DNA of 64,000 bases from assembly GCA_964036315.1 (NCBI GenBank), contig OZ038487.1, positions 58,954,342-59,018,341 of the forward strand, given 5' to 3'. Below the pieces are notes generated by a model, which was not told where the DNA came from, did not search any database, and was given only the letters and a program-made list of their open reading frames with translations. A program made the translations under genes and the position numbers. Each line of letters opens with the position of its first letter. The stretch's first letter is position 1. This document shows, piece after piece, positions 1-8,439 of the stretch. The DNA comes from Acanthosepion esculentum. Its lineage: Eukaryota > Mollusca > Cephalopoda > Sepiida > Sepiidae.

Positions 1-1289
1 GCTCGTCTTGTATTGACTTCCTTTCTCCAGAAAACGTGAATTATCGACATTAAAGTTTCATTCTTTCAATGCTTTGTCAATGTCATTGCATTTCCATCTG
101 GGTTTAAAAGTAAGCTATATTCCGTTTCAACAGCTGATTATTAGAATTCTAATCACAAATAGGAATAAAAAACAGCAGAAAAATCTGATAATTTTGATCA
201 CTCTATTATCAGCTAATAAAATTAAGAAATTTACTGCACTTTAAAATGATAACACATTTTTTTGCATAAATTATAGTTATCTCTCTCTCTCACACACACA
301 CACTCATTAGGTTGTTTTTCGAACATAGGACTCCACAGTTTTCGATACGTTCTTGTTTTCGGCCATACTTGCTCCATTATAACTCCTCTTTTTTATTTGC
401 AGTAATTGTTTTTATATATACTATTGTTCATCCAATAGAAGCCCCAAGATCCACTCAAAATAGAGGGTTAAGTTGTTGCAATATAACGAGCAAATAAAAG
501 ATACATATGATATGTAAGGTAGATCATGGCTAACACTACACTTGAAGTTGTTAAAATTCTAATGATCAAAGAAGCATACTTTCAGGTGTCCGTTCCACAA
601 TGTAAGTTCTGGTAAACAAGCAGTCTGAGTTAAACTTCTTTCTTACAAATGGAATACAAAGAGAATGAGGATGAGTATGTATACACAGCTTGGCGTGTCC
701 AAGCTGTGACGGTATGACCTGGTAGAACGAAAGCTCATCTGAATATCTGCCATGAAAATATCAATAGAATAGCGAGTCGACAATAACTTTTCGTCCGGAG
801 TAAAATGGTTGTAAGGCGGAAAACAACTCATCTGACCGTGTTAAAACATTTAAACTCTGTCAAGTCTGAAAAAATGAGTCAACCAGATCTGGCATCATGG
901 CAGAAATACTCTATTTTTTTAACTGATCTGGCTAACGTAAAGATAGAGTCTGATAGAAGGAGTCAGATTCTTTCTGGAACGGCAGAAGAAACACGACGTT
1001 TTTTTTCACATTTCATTTCATCAAACAAGACAAGTCGGTTTCTTGATGCTTTGGGTTTCCAACCTTTGATGTGCTCCTTCAAAGCCTACATTTTTCATTT
1101 ACATTTCTTCAGAATTTCATTTGTGTTTTCTGATTAGTATGGACAGTTTCTTTGTTGTCCATATTCTTATAACTTTCTGTCCCATACCTAATATGTCGAT
1201 GATAACACAAGATTCTTCTACGGAACCACACGCCTATTGGTTCAAGTCTCTGCTTCACATTTGGCATTTTAAACATTCATTACCATATT
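1..1289. other. No recognised gene; AT-rich
   Basis: I recognise no gene, transposon or RNA here. The longest non-microsatellite frame (805-1137, plus, 110 codons) starts inside AT-rich sequence, matches no family I know and has low-complexity hydrophobic C-terminal residues, so I treat it as chance. Confidence 0.5.
280..303. repeat. (CT)n(CA)n microsatellite
   Basis: A compound dinucleotide run: CT repeated five times followed directly by about six CA units. Confidence 0.9.
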
Positions 1290-2115
1290 ACGTGTCTCTA
1301 AATATTCGCTAAAATCTCAGCATAAATGATGAAAAAATATGTCCCAAACTTTAAAACAAAACACCGTTTTATCGTCAAATCTTTGTTTTTATTAAGAGGA
1401 AAAACTAAAATTTGCTTAATAAATTATAAATTTTAATCCTTTTTAGAACCCTCAAAATCCTGGCTAATTTTTTTTTTTTTTGACTAGAAATAAGTATGTG
1501 AAATCTTCGCGTCTTTTTGCAGTGAAAAACAAATTGTTTTCTCAATTTTTCATAAATCAATTAAATGTCGGATTTTAATGAAACTTTCGCGACTTCTACA
1601 CAAATGAATGACATTATTTTAGAACCGTTTCGTTTACATGACCATGGTAAAAATATATATTTTTTTTTATATATCTGTAACCCTTTTTTTGGCTATCAAC
1701 TATTTTGATTTCATGAAATTTTGAGAAATCGATTTTTCTACGGCTTAATGTTTATATTAGTTGTAAGCACAAGTCCTTTGAAAAATTTTAATCATCTTTT
1801 ATTTTTCTAAAAGAGGACCCCCAGTTACCGAACGTCTCTTCTGAATCATAAAATTAAAAAAAAGCGCAATAAAACTAGAGCATTTAAATAATGCTTAAAT
1901 TAAATTGCTTTTATGGATAAAATATTTTATGGATACGATAGTCTTAAAAAAACATTTTTTCCAAGAGTAATTTATTTTTACAAGAATTGATTTCGTTCAA
2001 AAAAAATAATAATGAAAATTATTTATAACGTTCTAAAATTCAGTATTAATTTTTACAGTTTACGTGATATTGTTATTAAGTAGAAACTATATTAACTAAT
2101 CATAAATAGAAAAGC
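1290..2115. repeat. Diverged AT-rich dispersed repeat, copy 1
   Basis: Colinear over roughly 820 bases with 14383-15191. Shared landmarks in the same order are an ATTCGCTAAAA start, a CTTAATG-TATATTAG-TAA-ACAAGTCC block, CTCTGAATC, TTATG-ATAAAAT followed by TATTGTCTTA/GATAGTCTTA, and a final AATCATAAATAGAAAAGC. Copies are heavily diverged with many indels. No open frame or terminal repeats are visible, so the class is unknown (old LINE 3' region or non-autonomous DNA element are both possible). Confidence 0.6.
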
Positions 2116-2942
2116 TTGACACGAAAGTAACAAGCATCCGGGAATGACTTCCACAGGCGAGAAATGCGTGTGAAGAAACAAATAGCATTGAAGATTGGTT
2201 TACATTTTTTTTATAGTAAAACGATGAAACTTAGCTGCTAATCTAGTTCTAGGATTAAATTCGGGAAATCGAGGAACTAAAAGAGGAAAACTTAACAGTT
2301 TATGGGCCATATATTTCCGCTTTCATGGAATATTTGGCTTTTAATTTTTTCTTTTATGTATTTGATATCAACACAGTATTGTTTACATCGTGTATTTTGG
2401 TAAGGTTACATTTAATAATAATAAATACTGGTAAGTTTTCTTTTGCCTGGGCGGGTTAATTAAATCCGTTGAAAAAACATGTCCTTATCATACTCCACTT
2501 TTTATTATTGTTTATTCAGTTAACTTGTTAGGGAAGCATGCTGCTTGTTGCCAATAGATTATGCTTTATTTGAATATGTTCCCCATGTAGATCCAACGTT
2601 TACAACATAAGAATTACGAACGGCCGACTTAGGCGATTAGGATAATTGCAAAATTTCAAACCGAGATGAAGAGTCAGGGTATGAATACTGATTTTCAAGG
2701 TAGTCGACCCATTACTTGAAAAACAACCACATAAATATTTTCCTTCTATCTTAATAATGTCGGTTCTGCTATGGTTGGTTGATTAATTTTTCGACATTTC
2801 AATATATGCTGGGTTATTTAATACTGAATTTTGTATGTGGCACACTGTGGAGATCAAATTCCCCACTCAGTAATAATACTCAACCAGACTAGCTTCACTA
2901 ACCTTCGCCTTTCTTTAGACGCCTCAACCCTTTTATTTAATA
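2116..2942. other. No recognised feature
   Basis: AT-rich sequence with short homopolymer runs. Nothing recognised on either strand. Confidence 0.5.
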
Positions 2943-3060
2943 TTACATTTTGGCTTACGTCGAAACACCGGTTTCCGTATGATCACCAAAGTTAGTCAAT
3001 GCCGAGTCTAGTCAGTATCTAAATGGGTTACCGCTTGGGAAAACCAAGTGCTCTAAGCTT
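2943..3060 (+). rRNA. 5S rRNA-like sequence (degenerate, plus strand)
   Basis: Reads colinearly with metazoan 5S rRNA over almost its whole length: a CGT(T/C)GAAA(A)CACCGGTT-like block, GATCACC(G/A)AAGTTA, GTCAGTA, ATGGGTTACCGCTTGGGAA (canonical form GATGGGTGACCGCTTGGGAA) and a GTGCT-TA-GCTT end. The internal pol III control region is recognisable but mutated (GTTAGTCAA for GTTAAGCAA; a changed GGATGG motif). It is therefore a pseudogene or the 5S-derived head of a SINE3-type element, not a functional gene. A second 5S-like copy faces it at 3221-3338. Confidence 0.65.
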
Positions 3061-3220
3061 GGATGTCCGGGTGTTCTAATAGATAATGGCTCAGAATTGT
3101 TAATCGAAGACCCGAGTTCCAATTCTAGTCGAGTTCGTGACAGCCACTTACGCGCAAATCCCCATGGGAAACATATTTTCACTCCCGAGCTGTTATCCAT
3201 TACACCAGCCATACATCCAA
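3061..3220. other. Spacer between facing 5S-like copies, weakly tRNA-like
   Basis: About 160 bases separating two inverted 5S-like sequences. It contains GAGTTCCAATTC near 3113-3124, which resembles a tRNA B box (GGTTCGAATCC), with a possible weak A box about 35 bases upstream. It may be the body of a composite pol III SINE; evidence is thin. Confidence 0.3.
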
Positions 3221-3338
3221 ACTTACAGCAGCTGGTATTCCGAATCCATCACCCATCTATGTACAGACCAGAATCGAAGTTGCTTAACGTTAGTGATCGG
3301 ACTGGAACCGGTGTTTCAACGTGCTATTGTCGTAAGCC
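3221..3338 (-). rRNA. 5S rRNA-like sequence (degenerate, minus strand)
   Basis: On the minus strand this reads as a near full-length 5S rRNA: the 5' part GACAATAGCACGTTGAAACACCGGTT-like, then GATCACTAACGTTAAGCAAC, GTCTGTACA, GATGGGTGATGG and a 3' end close to CAGCTGCTGTAAG. The pol III internal control region is altered at several positions, so transcription is doubtful. With 2943-3060 it forms a tail-to-tail inverted pair separated by about 160 bases, an arrangement not expected for ordinary tandem 5S rDNA. Confidence 0.7.
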
Positions 3339-3544
3339 CTGCCAACACCACATTTGTTTTGTTTTATATATTCATTTTGAAGAGCGGTAAGCAAATCAAG
3401 TTAAACGCACGACACGTTTTTTTTCTACGTTGTTATAGATATTCCTGAAATATTTGACTTCGTTAACTGATCTTAAGTAATGTGTTTTAAAGTGATTTAT
3501 TTTTTAAAAAGCCTGTTGCTTATGCAAAATGTCTGTAAAACTTT

Positions 3545-3885
3545 GCCTTAAATTATTGGGTCCTGGGTATGAAGATAGAGTACATTCGGCAGAAAGGCCT
3601 CTGATCAGTAGGTTTTTGAGGAGCCTGGAACTACGAAGTACTCTTGTTCCCAGATTCACTCAGACCCGGGGTAGTAGCACCGGTAGGGGTCCCAGCTATG
3701 GGCAAATAATTAACCCTAAACTGGGGTCAAAACAATATGAAAGTACAAAAATAGATTTTTATAGTAAAAGTACCAGCAGTACAATTTTTAAAAAAAATTC
3801 ATATAAACCTTTCCTAAAAATCTTGTCGCCATTTAATAACCCACTGAGGACGGTATGCCGTAAAACAAAATAAACTAAACCAAAC
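3545..3885 (+). repeat. Dispersed repeat family A, copy 1
   Basis: One of four copies (also 23845-24286, 54205-54595 and, inverted, 58700-59170). Landmarks in order: TCCTGGGTA-GA-GATA, GATCAGTAGGTTTTGAGGA, CCCAGATTCACTCAGACCCGG, GGTAGTAGCACC, GTCCCAGCTATGGGCAAATA, AACTGGGGTCAAAACAATATGAAAGT, a variable block of ACCAGCAGTACATTTTT-like units, then TTTAATAACCCACTGAGG, ATGCCGTAAAACAAAATAAAC and a CTAAACCAAACC tail. The 114-codon frame across it is not conserved in the other copies. Probably a non-autonomous retroposed element; class unknown. Confidence 0.7.
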
Positions 3886-4168
3886 CAAACCTTAAATTAT
3901 TAACAGATACAATCCGAGTTTAAAAGTTAATTACGTTAGCTATGTCGGAGACAACAAAAGAATTCTGACGTATATAACGAGATTAATTCTGTTGATAATG
4001 ATGATAAACTTTCGGTTGAAATGGACGATGTGAACAAAAAAATATTAATGACAGGCCGGCAGATTAATTGGGGACAACGCACTATCGAGTACCGTCACAA
4101 GACACGAACGACAAAAGACATGCTTAATTACATGTTTTACCATGCATGGCTTTTCCTGCCGTGTCAAG

Positions 4169-4250
4169 CGTGCGCTGAAAACGCGCATGCGTCGTTCTAA
4201 CACTTCCTTCATGACGAATTACATACACTGACTCTCACACAATATTCACG
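4169..4250 (+). repeat. 5S-linked spacer-like repeat without its 5S head
   Basis: Reverse-complement match to 24395-24473, the sequence just upstream of the 5S-like copy on the minus strand there. Shared blocks are GCGCTGAAAAC, TTCTAACACT-CCTT-ATGAC and CTCACACAATATTCACG. The 5S part expected downstream is missing, so this is a truncated copy or a 5S spacer relic. Confidence 0.55.
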
Positions 4251-4451
4251 TAACAATATTGACCTAATCATCTGTAAACACGTAGAGATACTTGTCCCGA
4301 AAGATGCGTTTTTAAAATCAATTTCATAGCAGCTTACTGCTAAATGAAGTTCTATCGAGAGTCATTCTGAACCGGAGTGGGTGTTTCAAACCTATATGCT
4401 TCTGAATATTGTGAGAATACGACACAATTACTAAATAATGATGAATCCATG

Positions 4452-4454
<3 letters not shown>

Positions 4455-4497
<43 letters not shown>

Positions 4498-4572
4498 TAC
4501 AAATTCGTTTCTTACTCCCCACAGTGCTCAATCGATAAATTATTTTATCGAGAGCTAATATCGTCATCCACA

Positions 4573-4630
<58 letters not shown>

Positions 4631-4662
4631 TGTGGATGACGATATTAGCTCTCGATAAAATA

Positions 4663-4706
<44 letters not shown>
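4455..4706. repeat. (TA)n arrays interrupted by SINE tails
   Basis: Three (TA)n blocks (about 4455-4493, 4576-4627 and 4669-4706) alternate with copies of a SINE tail. The 71- and 99-codon frames here are translated microsatellite and not genes. Confidence 0.85.
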
Positions 4707-4709
<3 letters not shown>

Positions 4710-4788
4710 TGTGGATGACGATATTAGCTCTCGATAAAATAATTTATCGGTTGAGCACTGTGGGAAGTAAGAAATGAATTTGTAAACA
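4494..4788. repeat. 82 bp inverted repeat of a SINE segment around (TA)n
   Basis: The arms 4494-4575 and 4707-4788 are near-perfect reverse complements over 82 bases, with about four mismatches or indels. Each holds GTCTGTGGATGACGATATTAGCTC and GAGCACTGTGG-AGTAAGAAA in opposite orientation. A third partial copy (4628-4668) sits between them in the same orientation as the right arm, flanked by (TA)n. The whole could form a long hairpin with a TA-rich loop. Confidence 0.85.
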
Positions 4789-5012
4789 GTCACTATTACT
4801 GCTGATAATGCAAGATTCTCCTAGCAATTGAGTTCTCTGGGTGACTGGTGTGTTTATGGAAAAAATAAATACGCAAAAGTTTGCCTTTCTCTTTGCTGGG
4901 CGTCGATGGCATGAGGTTTCGGTCCAGGCCTGAAACGATCGCATGTCTAGTCACAATTATGAGCTGAGATAAGCGAAACATTCTGTCTGTGGATGACGAT
5001 ATATATATGCAT
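4789..5012 (+). mobile_element. tRNA-derived SINE, diverged copy
   Basis: Contains TTGAGTTCTC-GGGTGACTGG, a degenerate tRNA-like stretch (GTCGATGGCATGAGGTTTCGGTCC, with a B-box-like GGTTTCGGTCC), CGCATGTCTAGTCACA, GAGCTGAGATAAGCGAAACA and the tail CTGTCTGTGGATGACGATATATAT. The same order is seen at 28000-28410 and 57560-57970, where A and B boxes are better preserved. Confidence 0.7.
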
Positions 5013-5112
5013 ATATCCGAATGTAATGAGAAAGAAAATAATATATAAATTCTAACTTTCACAACATTAATTCAAAAGAGAGCTCAATACCGATAGTAGA
5101 GAAATAATTATT

Positions 5113-5358
5113 TATTATAATTTTTTCATATAGACAAAAACAATTAACTCACTACAAAGATGTAACTTCGTTTTAGTGCATTTAAAATTGCACTTCGACA
5201 TGTGAGAACCAAAATGGTTATGAACAATTGTTAGCAAGCAAGCCGCATATTAATAACCATATTTGTTCTCACCTGTTCAAGTGCCATTTTAACTGCACTG
5301 AAACAAAGTTGCATCTTTGTAGTGAGTATTTTTTTTTCTATGTGAAAAAATTATAATA
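5113..5358. mobile_element. Foldback MITE, about 245 bp
   Basis: Almost the whole unit is an inverted repeat: the left arm starts ATTATAATTTTTTCATATAG and continues ACTCACTACAAAGATGTAAC, TTAGTGCATTTAAAATTGCACTT and TGTGAGAACCAAAATGGTTAT; the right arm is its reverse complement at an estimated 80-85 per cent identity. The centre (about 5222-5256) is a short unpaired loop. It ends in A/T-rich sequence, so a TA target duplication cannot be proven. No coding capacity. Confidence 0.8.
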
Positions 5359-5369
5359 TATATATATAT

Positions 5370-5520
5370 ATATAGTTGGATCGATGTCAGTTTGTGACCA
5401 TACGTTTCACGCTATTTGTGATCGTCAGACCAACTGATTAATTTTTAAATTTTGGATTTATATATGGTTGCGTTTATCGGTGTTTTTATGGAAGTGGGAG
5501 GGAAAATTGTCGTGGGAACG
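5370..5520 (+). repeat. Dispersed repeat family B, copy 1
   Basis: Colinear with 26297-26440: AGTTGGAT(C/T)GATGT-AG-TTGTGACC, GTTTCACGCTA, TGATTAATTTTT, GGATTTATATATGGTTGCGT and ATCGGTGTTTTTATGG. Both copies begin at the end of a (TA)n run. No gene seen. Confidence 0.7.
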
Positions 5521-5583
5521 CCACTCATACTTACGCAAACATACATACACGCACGTACATTCATTGACGTACGCACGCGGGCA

Positions 5584-5587
<4 letters not shown>

Positions 5588-5636
<49 letters not shown>
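5588..5636. repeat. (CA)n microsatellite
   Basis: About 24 CA units. Overlapping THTHTH/CVCVCV frames are artefacts. Confidence 0.95.
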
Positions 5637-5639
<3 letters not shown>

Positions 5640-5654
5640 CACTCACCGGTGTTC

Positions 5655-6510
5655 ACAATTTACTGCTGTCTTAATGGTAAACCCGGCAAATTTAACCTAG
5701 CCGCTGCTCTTGAAAACATCTCTAATCAGTGGCTAACTGGGGCAGAAAATGGCTTGTAAATTTGAATGCCTGCAAAACTATACTGCTCTCATTTAATTGC
5801 CAAGAGAGAAACTTCCCGGCAACCCATCAGCATGATTGATGCTCGACTCTATGAGAGTGTCTCATTGTGCTTTCTTGGCCTCACGTTTTCTAATGACTTG
5901 AAGTGGAACGACTACATTGAATCAATAGCCGCAACATTCACTGCGTCGTGCCAGAAGGTTTTTTTCTTGTCAGAGTCTATCTTACAGATCTACCATTCGT
6001 CCATGCATTGAATATTGTTGCCATATCTGTTCTGATGATCCTGCTGTTCATCTCGAGGTTCTCAACAAAATCCAAACAAGAATCTGTAAAGTAATCGGTC
6101 CTGACTTAACATCTCGACTTCAGTCACTTTCTCATGAACGTGATGTGGTTTCCCTCTGTCTTTTCTACAAATATTTTCATGGCAACTGTTCTGATGAGCA
6201 ATCTTCCCTGATGCCCTGACAATATCAATTTAAGCGTGCTACTCGGTTTGCATATAGGTCCCACTCTTTTACTGTTGAAATAGTTAAATACAGCTGTGGC
6301 AGCTGTATTTAACTATTTCAACTCCAGCATTTTTTTCTTGCGCTTCACGACAGTGAAATTCCCTTCCTCTTACTTGCTTCCCTGATAACTACAATATTCA
6401 AAAATGTAAATGCAATGTCAATCACCATCTTCTGTTGTCTTTTCCTCACTTTTTCTCTGTATAGTCCTTTGCGTGGTAGTGGCACCCCCCGCTTTGCTTG
6501 GAGTGAAATG
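5655..6510 (+). pseudogene. CR1/Jockey-like LINE reverse transcriptase, C-terminal relic
   Basis: Translation in shifting frames gives the C-terminal part of a non-LTR reverse transcriptase: a thumb-like segment LGLTFSNDLKWNDYIESIA (about 5875-5935), an IYHSS-type segment at about 5990, then QSLSHERDVVSLCLFYKYFHGNC (about 6120-6190) and the A-T-R-HSFTVEIVK region near 6240-6290. Frameshifts and stops break it and the catalytic palm is absent, as expected for a 5'-truncated insertion. Related relics lie at 12425, 19640, 51780, 52572 and 62100. The clade assignment is by resemblance only. Confidence 0.75.
6274..6322. repeat. Perfect 23 bp hairpin inside the LINE relic
   Basis: The sequence from GTTGAAATAGTTAAATACAG at 6274 is followed after three bases by its exact reverse complement: 23 bp arms, 3-nt loop. 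Related LINE copies do not show the second arm, so it looks like a local inverted duplication. Confidence 0.9.

Positions 6511-6512
<2 letters not shown>

Positions 6513-6581
<69 letters not shown>
6513..6581. repeat. (TA)n microsatellite
   Basis: About 34 TA units at the 3' end of the LINE relic. Confidence 0.95.
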
Positions 6582-6586
<5 letters not shown>

Positions 6587-6652
6587 AATTCCCAGATCAA
6601 TTATGTGGACAAGACAAATTGGTATAAAATGACAATTGGAAAAAAATCTTAG

Positions 6653-6700
6653 ATTTTGCCGACGCGTTTCGTCTTTCGACTTTTTCTAGGCAAAAATGAA
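6653..6700 (-). ncRNA. Hammerhead-like relic (core half degenerate)
   Basis: On the minus strand the order is: stem I strand TTTTTGCC, TAGAAAAA in place of the CTGATGA core, a stem II hairpin GTC-GAAA-GAC, the GAAA core, CGCGTC (short stem III and a UC cleavage-site-like position), then stem I strand GGCAAAAT. Stem I and the 3' half match the hammerhead plan, but the catalytic CTGATGA is lost, so activity is not expected. Confidence 0.4.
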
Positions 6701-6979
6701 AGCGAAATGTCGTTGTTATTTTCGTTACATTAAAATATCCAAATTTAAAAAGATAGACGCTTCTGTCTATGCCTTTTTCTGGCTAATGTAAATTTCCTTT
6801 ATAGTAAGAGATTTTTTTTTGTTCACAGAATTGATCTGGGAATTTAACTGTATTGTGAACATGGAAAAAAATCTCTTAGTATAAAGGAAATTTACATAAG
6901 CCAGAAAAAGGCATAGACAGAAGCGTCTATCTTTTTAAATTTGGATATTTTAATGTAACGAAACCAACAACGACATTTC

Positions 6980-7035
6980 GCTTTCATTTTTGCCGAGAAA
7001 ATGTGGAAGACGAAACGCGTCGGCAAAATCTAAGA
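6980..7035 (+). ncRNA. Hammerhead-like relic, opposite arm
   Basis: Mirror copy of 6653-6700: TTTTTGCC, a degenerate stretch GAGAAAATGTG, GAAGAC, GAAA, CGCGTC and GGCAAAATC. The CTGATGA core is absent here too. Confidence 0.35.
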
Positions 7036-7123
7036 TTTTTTTTTCAATTGTCACTTTATACTATATATATATATATATATTTTTAGAATTGGACATAGCC
7101 CGACAATTTATTTAAAGACATTT

Positions 7124-7224
7124 ATATTATGTTTAACGTTCTTTTTATAGATACATGTATTTATTATAAAACAGAGCATTTGCTTAAATACATGTATCTA
7201 TAAAAAGAACGTTAAACATAATAT
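7124..7224. repeat. Perfect 39 bp arm palindrome
   Basis: The arms 7124-7162 and 7186-7224 are exact reverse complements (they contain ATGTTTAACGTTC and TAGATACATGTATTT), with a 23-base loop. The loop and right arm (TTATTATAAAACA-AGCATTT and TATCTATA-AAAA) recur diverged at about 41500-41555, so the unit is dispersed. Confidence 0.9.
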
Positions 7225-7248
7225 ATATATATATGTGTGTTAAACATA

Positions 7249-7288
<40 letters not shown>

Positions 7289-7489
7289 ATATAAAGATTT
7301 AGGAGAATTCTCTGGATTTAATAATTATTAAGTTCTGTACTTTAATCAACTAAGTAAGGAGGATGAAACTATTTAAAAAAATAATGCATGGTGTTTAATA
7401 TTTTTTAGAGAAAGATTACTTCCAATTTGAAATCCGCCATCGCTAACATTATCATAAGGCAGCAAGATAAATTAGGTAGCAAGAGCTAA

Positions 7490-7565
7490 AAAGGTAACTG
7501 AATGGTGATAACGTTTGGGTTCCGCGCATCAGACACAGGTTCGATTTGTCAGAGAAGTCAAACGA
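7490..7565 (+). mobile_element. tRNA-like SINE head
   Basis: GAATGGTGATAACGTTTGGG resembles an A-box region and CAGGTTCGATTTGTC a B box at tRNA-like spacing, with CGCGCATCAGA in the anticodon-arm position. There is no good acceptor stem, so this is a tRNA-derived repeat or tRNA pseudogene and not a tRNA gene. Confidence 0.45.
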
Positions 7566-7910
7566 ATATTACTGGCCTGCTGAATCGATTCCGTCGACAT
7601 CATTGGAAAGAAATTTGAAAAATATACCACGAGTTGATTTAAGCATTGCGATGTGGAAATGCGTAGTCTAAACTATTCGAAAGCAATTTGTGATTGTGCT
7701 AGCTCGAAGTCACACGTCAATGTGACGAATGTTTGAGTATACAGGCATTGTCCAGCGGTTGATCACGTCGGAATATGCGATCTCTTCCAGAACCCTCAGC
7801 AAAGATCTACTCATTATAATTGTAATACGAACCCTAATAGGGCTCCATGGGTGCTGACGAAGCACAAAAAGGCTTGTGAAATAAGGGTCATCTAGCCATC
7901 CGAACGGAAC

Positions 7911-7918
<8 letters not shown>
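7566..7918. other. Unassigned, possibly SINE body
   Basis: No gene recognised. CTCTTCCAGAACCCTCAG and GGCTTGTGAAATAAGGG are weakly reminiscent of the family D bodies at 20905-21410 and 25525-25920. Confidence 0.35.

Positions 7919-8000
<82 letters not shown>
7919..8000. repeat. (TA)n microsatellite
   Basis: About 40 TA units; the 103-codon minus-strand frame across it is an artefact. Confidence 0.95.
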
Positions 8001-8007
<7 letters not shown>

Positions 8008-8022
8008 AAATTAGAAAACAAG

Positions 8023-8204
8023 CAACCTTAAGGGTACATTGATTATAATTTATTTCCCCAGGTATGTGGTTTTACCTGGTTCATCAGATTTACGTATTGT
8101 AAATTTTAAAACATGCCTTTCACCCTTGAAAATGGGATCGGATGAACCAGGTAAAAACCACATACCTGGGGAAATAAATTATAATCAATGTACGCTTAAG
8201 GTTG
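8023..8204. repeat. Palindrome with about 66 bp arms
   Basis: The left arm 8023-8088 (CAACCTTAAGGGTACATTG, CCCCAGGTATGTGG, ACCTGGTTCATC) and right arm 8138-8204 are nearly perfect reverse complements around a loop of about 50 bases. It abuts a (TA)n run and has no coding capacity; likely a foldback MITE. Confidence 0.85.
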
Positions 8205-8439
8205 TCTGTGTTCTATTTAAATTGAATTAATAATTGCTCTGGTATGACATTGAACTCTCTGGATTACAGCCTCCTTTGCATTACCCATACAGATTACCAA
8301 ACTTTTCATTACCTAAATATACATATTGAATTCGATATACATTTATCATTAAATCTACACATGTATCATTAAATTGGCACAGATGTATTTTGATACTTAA
8401 AGGTAAGAGACATTCTTTATAACCCTTCAAAAGCTTTTA
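8205..8439. other. No recognised feature
   Basis: AT-rich, nothing recognised. Confidence 0.5.

Larger units (their letters stand above)
6620..7065. repeat. Large palindrome, about 205 bp arms, hammerhead-like ends
   Basis: The left arm (about 6620-6820) and right arm (about 6857-7062) are reverse complements at high identity. Blocks seen in both orientations include GATAGACGCTTCTGTCTATG, TTTACATTA/TAATGTAAA and GACGCGTTTCGTC/GACGAAACGCGTC. The spacer near 6820-6857 contains TTGATCTGGGAATTTAACTG, itself the inverse of TAGTTAAATTCCCAGATCAA at 6581-6600, so the rearrangement extends beyond the arms. No coding capacity. Confidence 0.85.

Noticed and set aside
805..1137. 110-codon frame as a gene
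   Set aside because: No domain, no codon bias visible and an AT-rich C-terminal half; cannot be distinguished from chance.
2943..3338. Functional 5S rRNA genes
   Set aside because: Both copies carry changes in the internal promoter and stems and are arranged as an inverted pair, so they are called pseudogenes or SINE heads.
3529..3873. 114-codon frame as a conserved protein
   Set aside because: The frame is not kept in the other three copies of family A, and the sequence behaves as a non-coding repeat.
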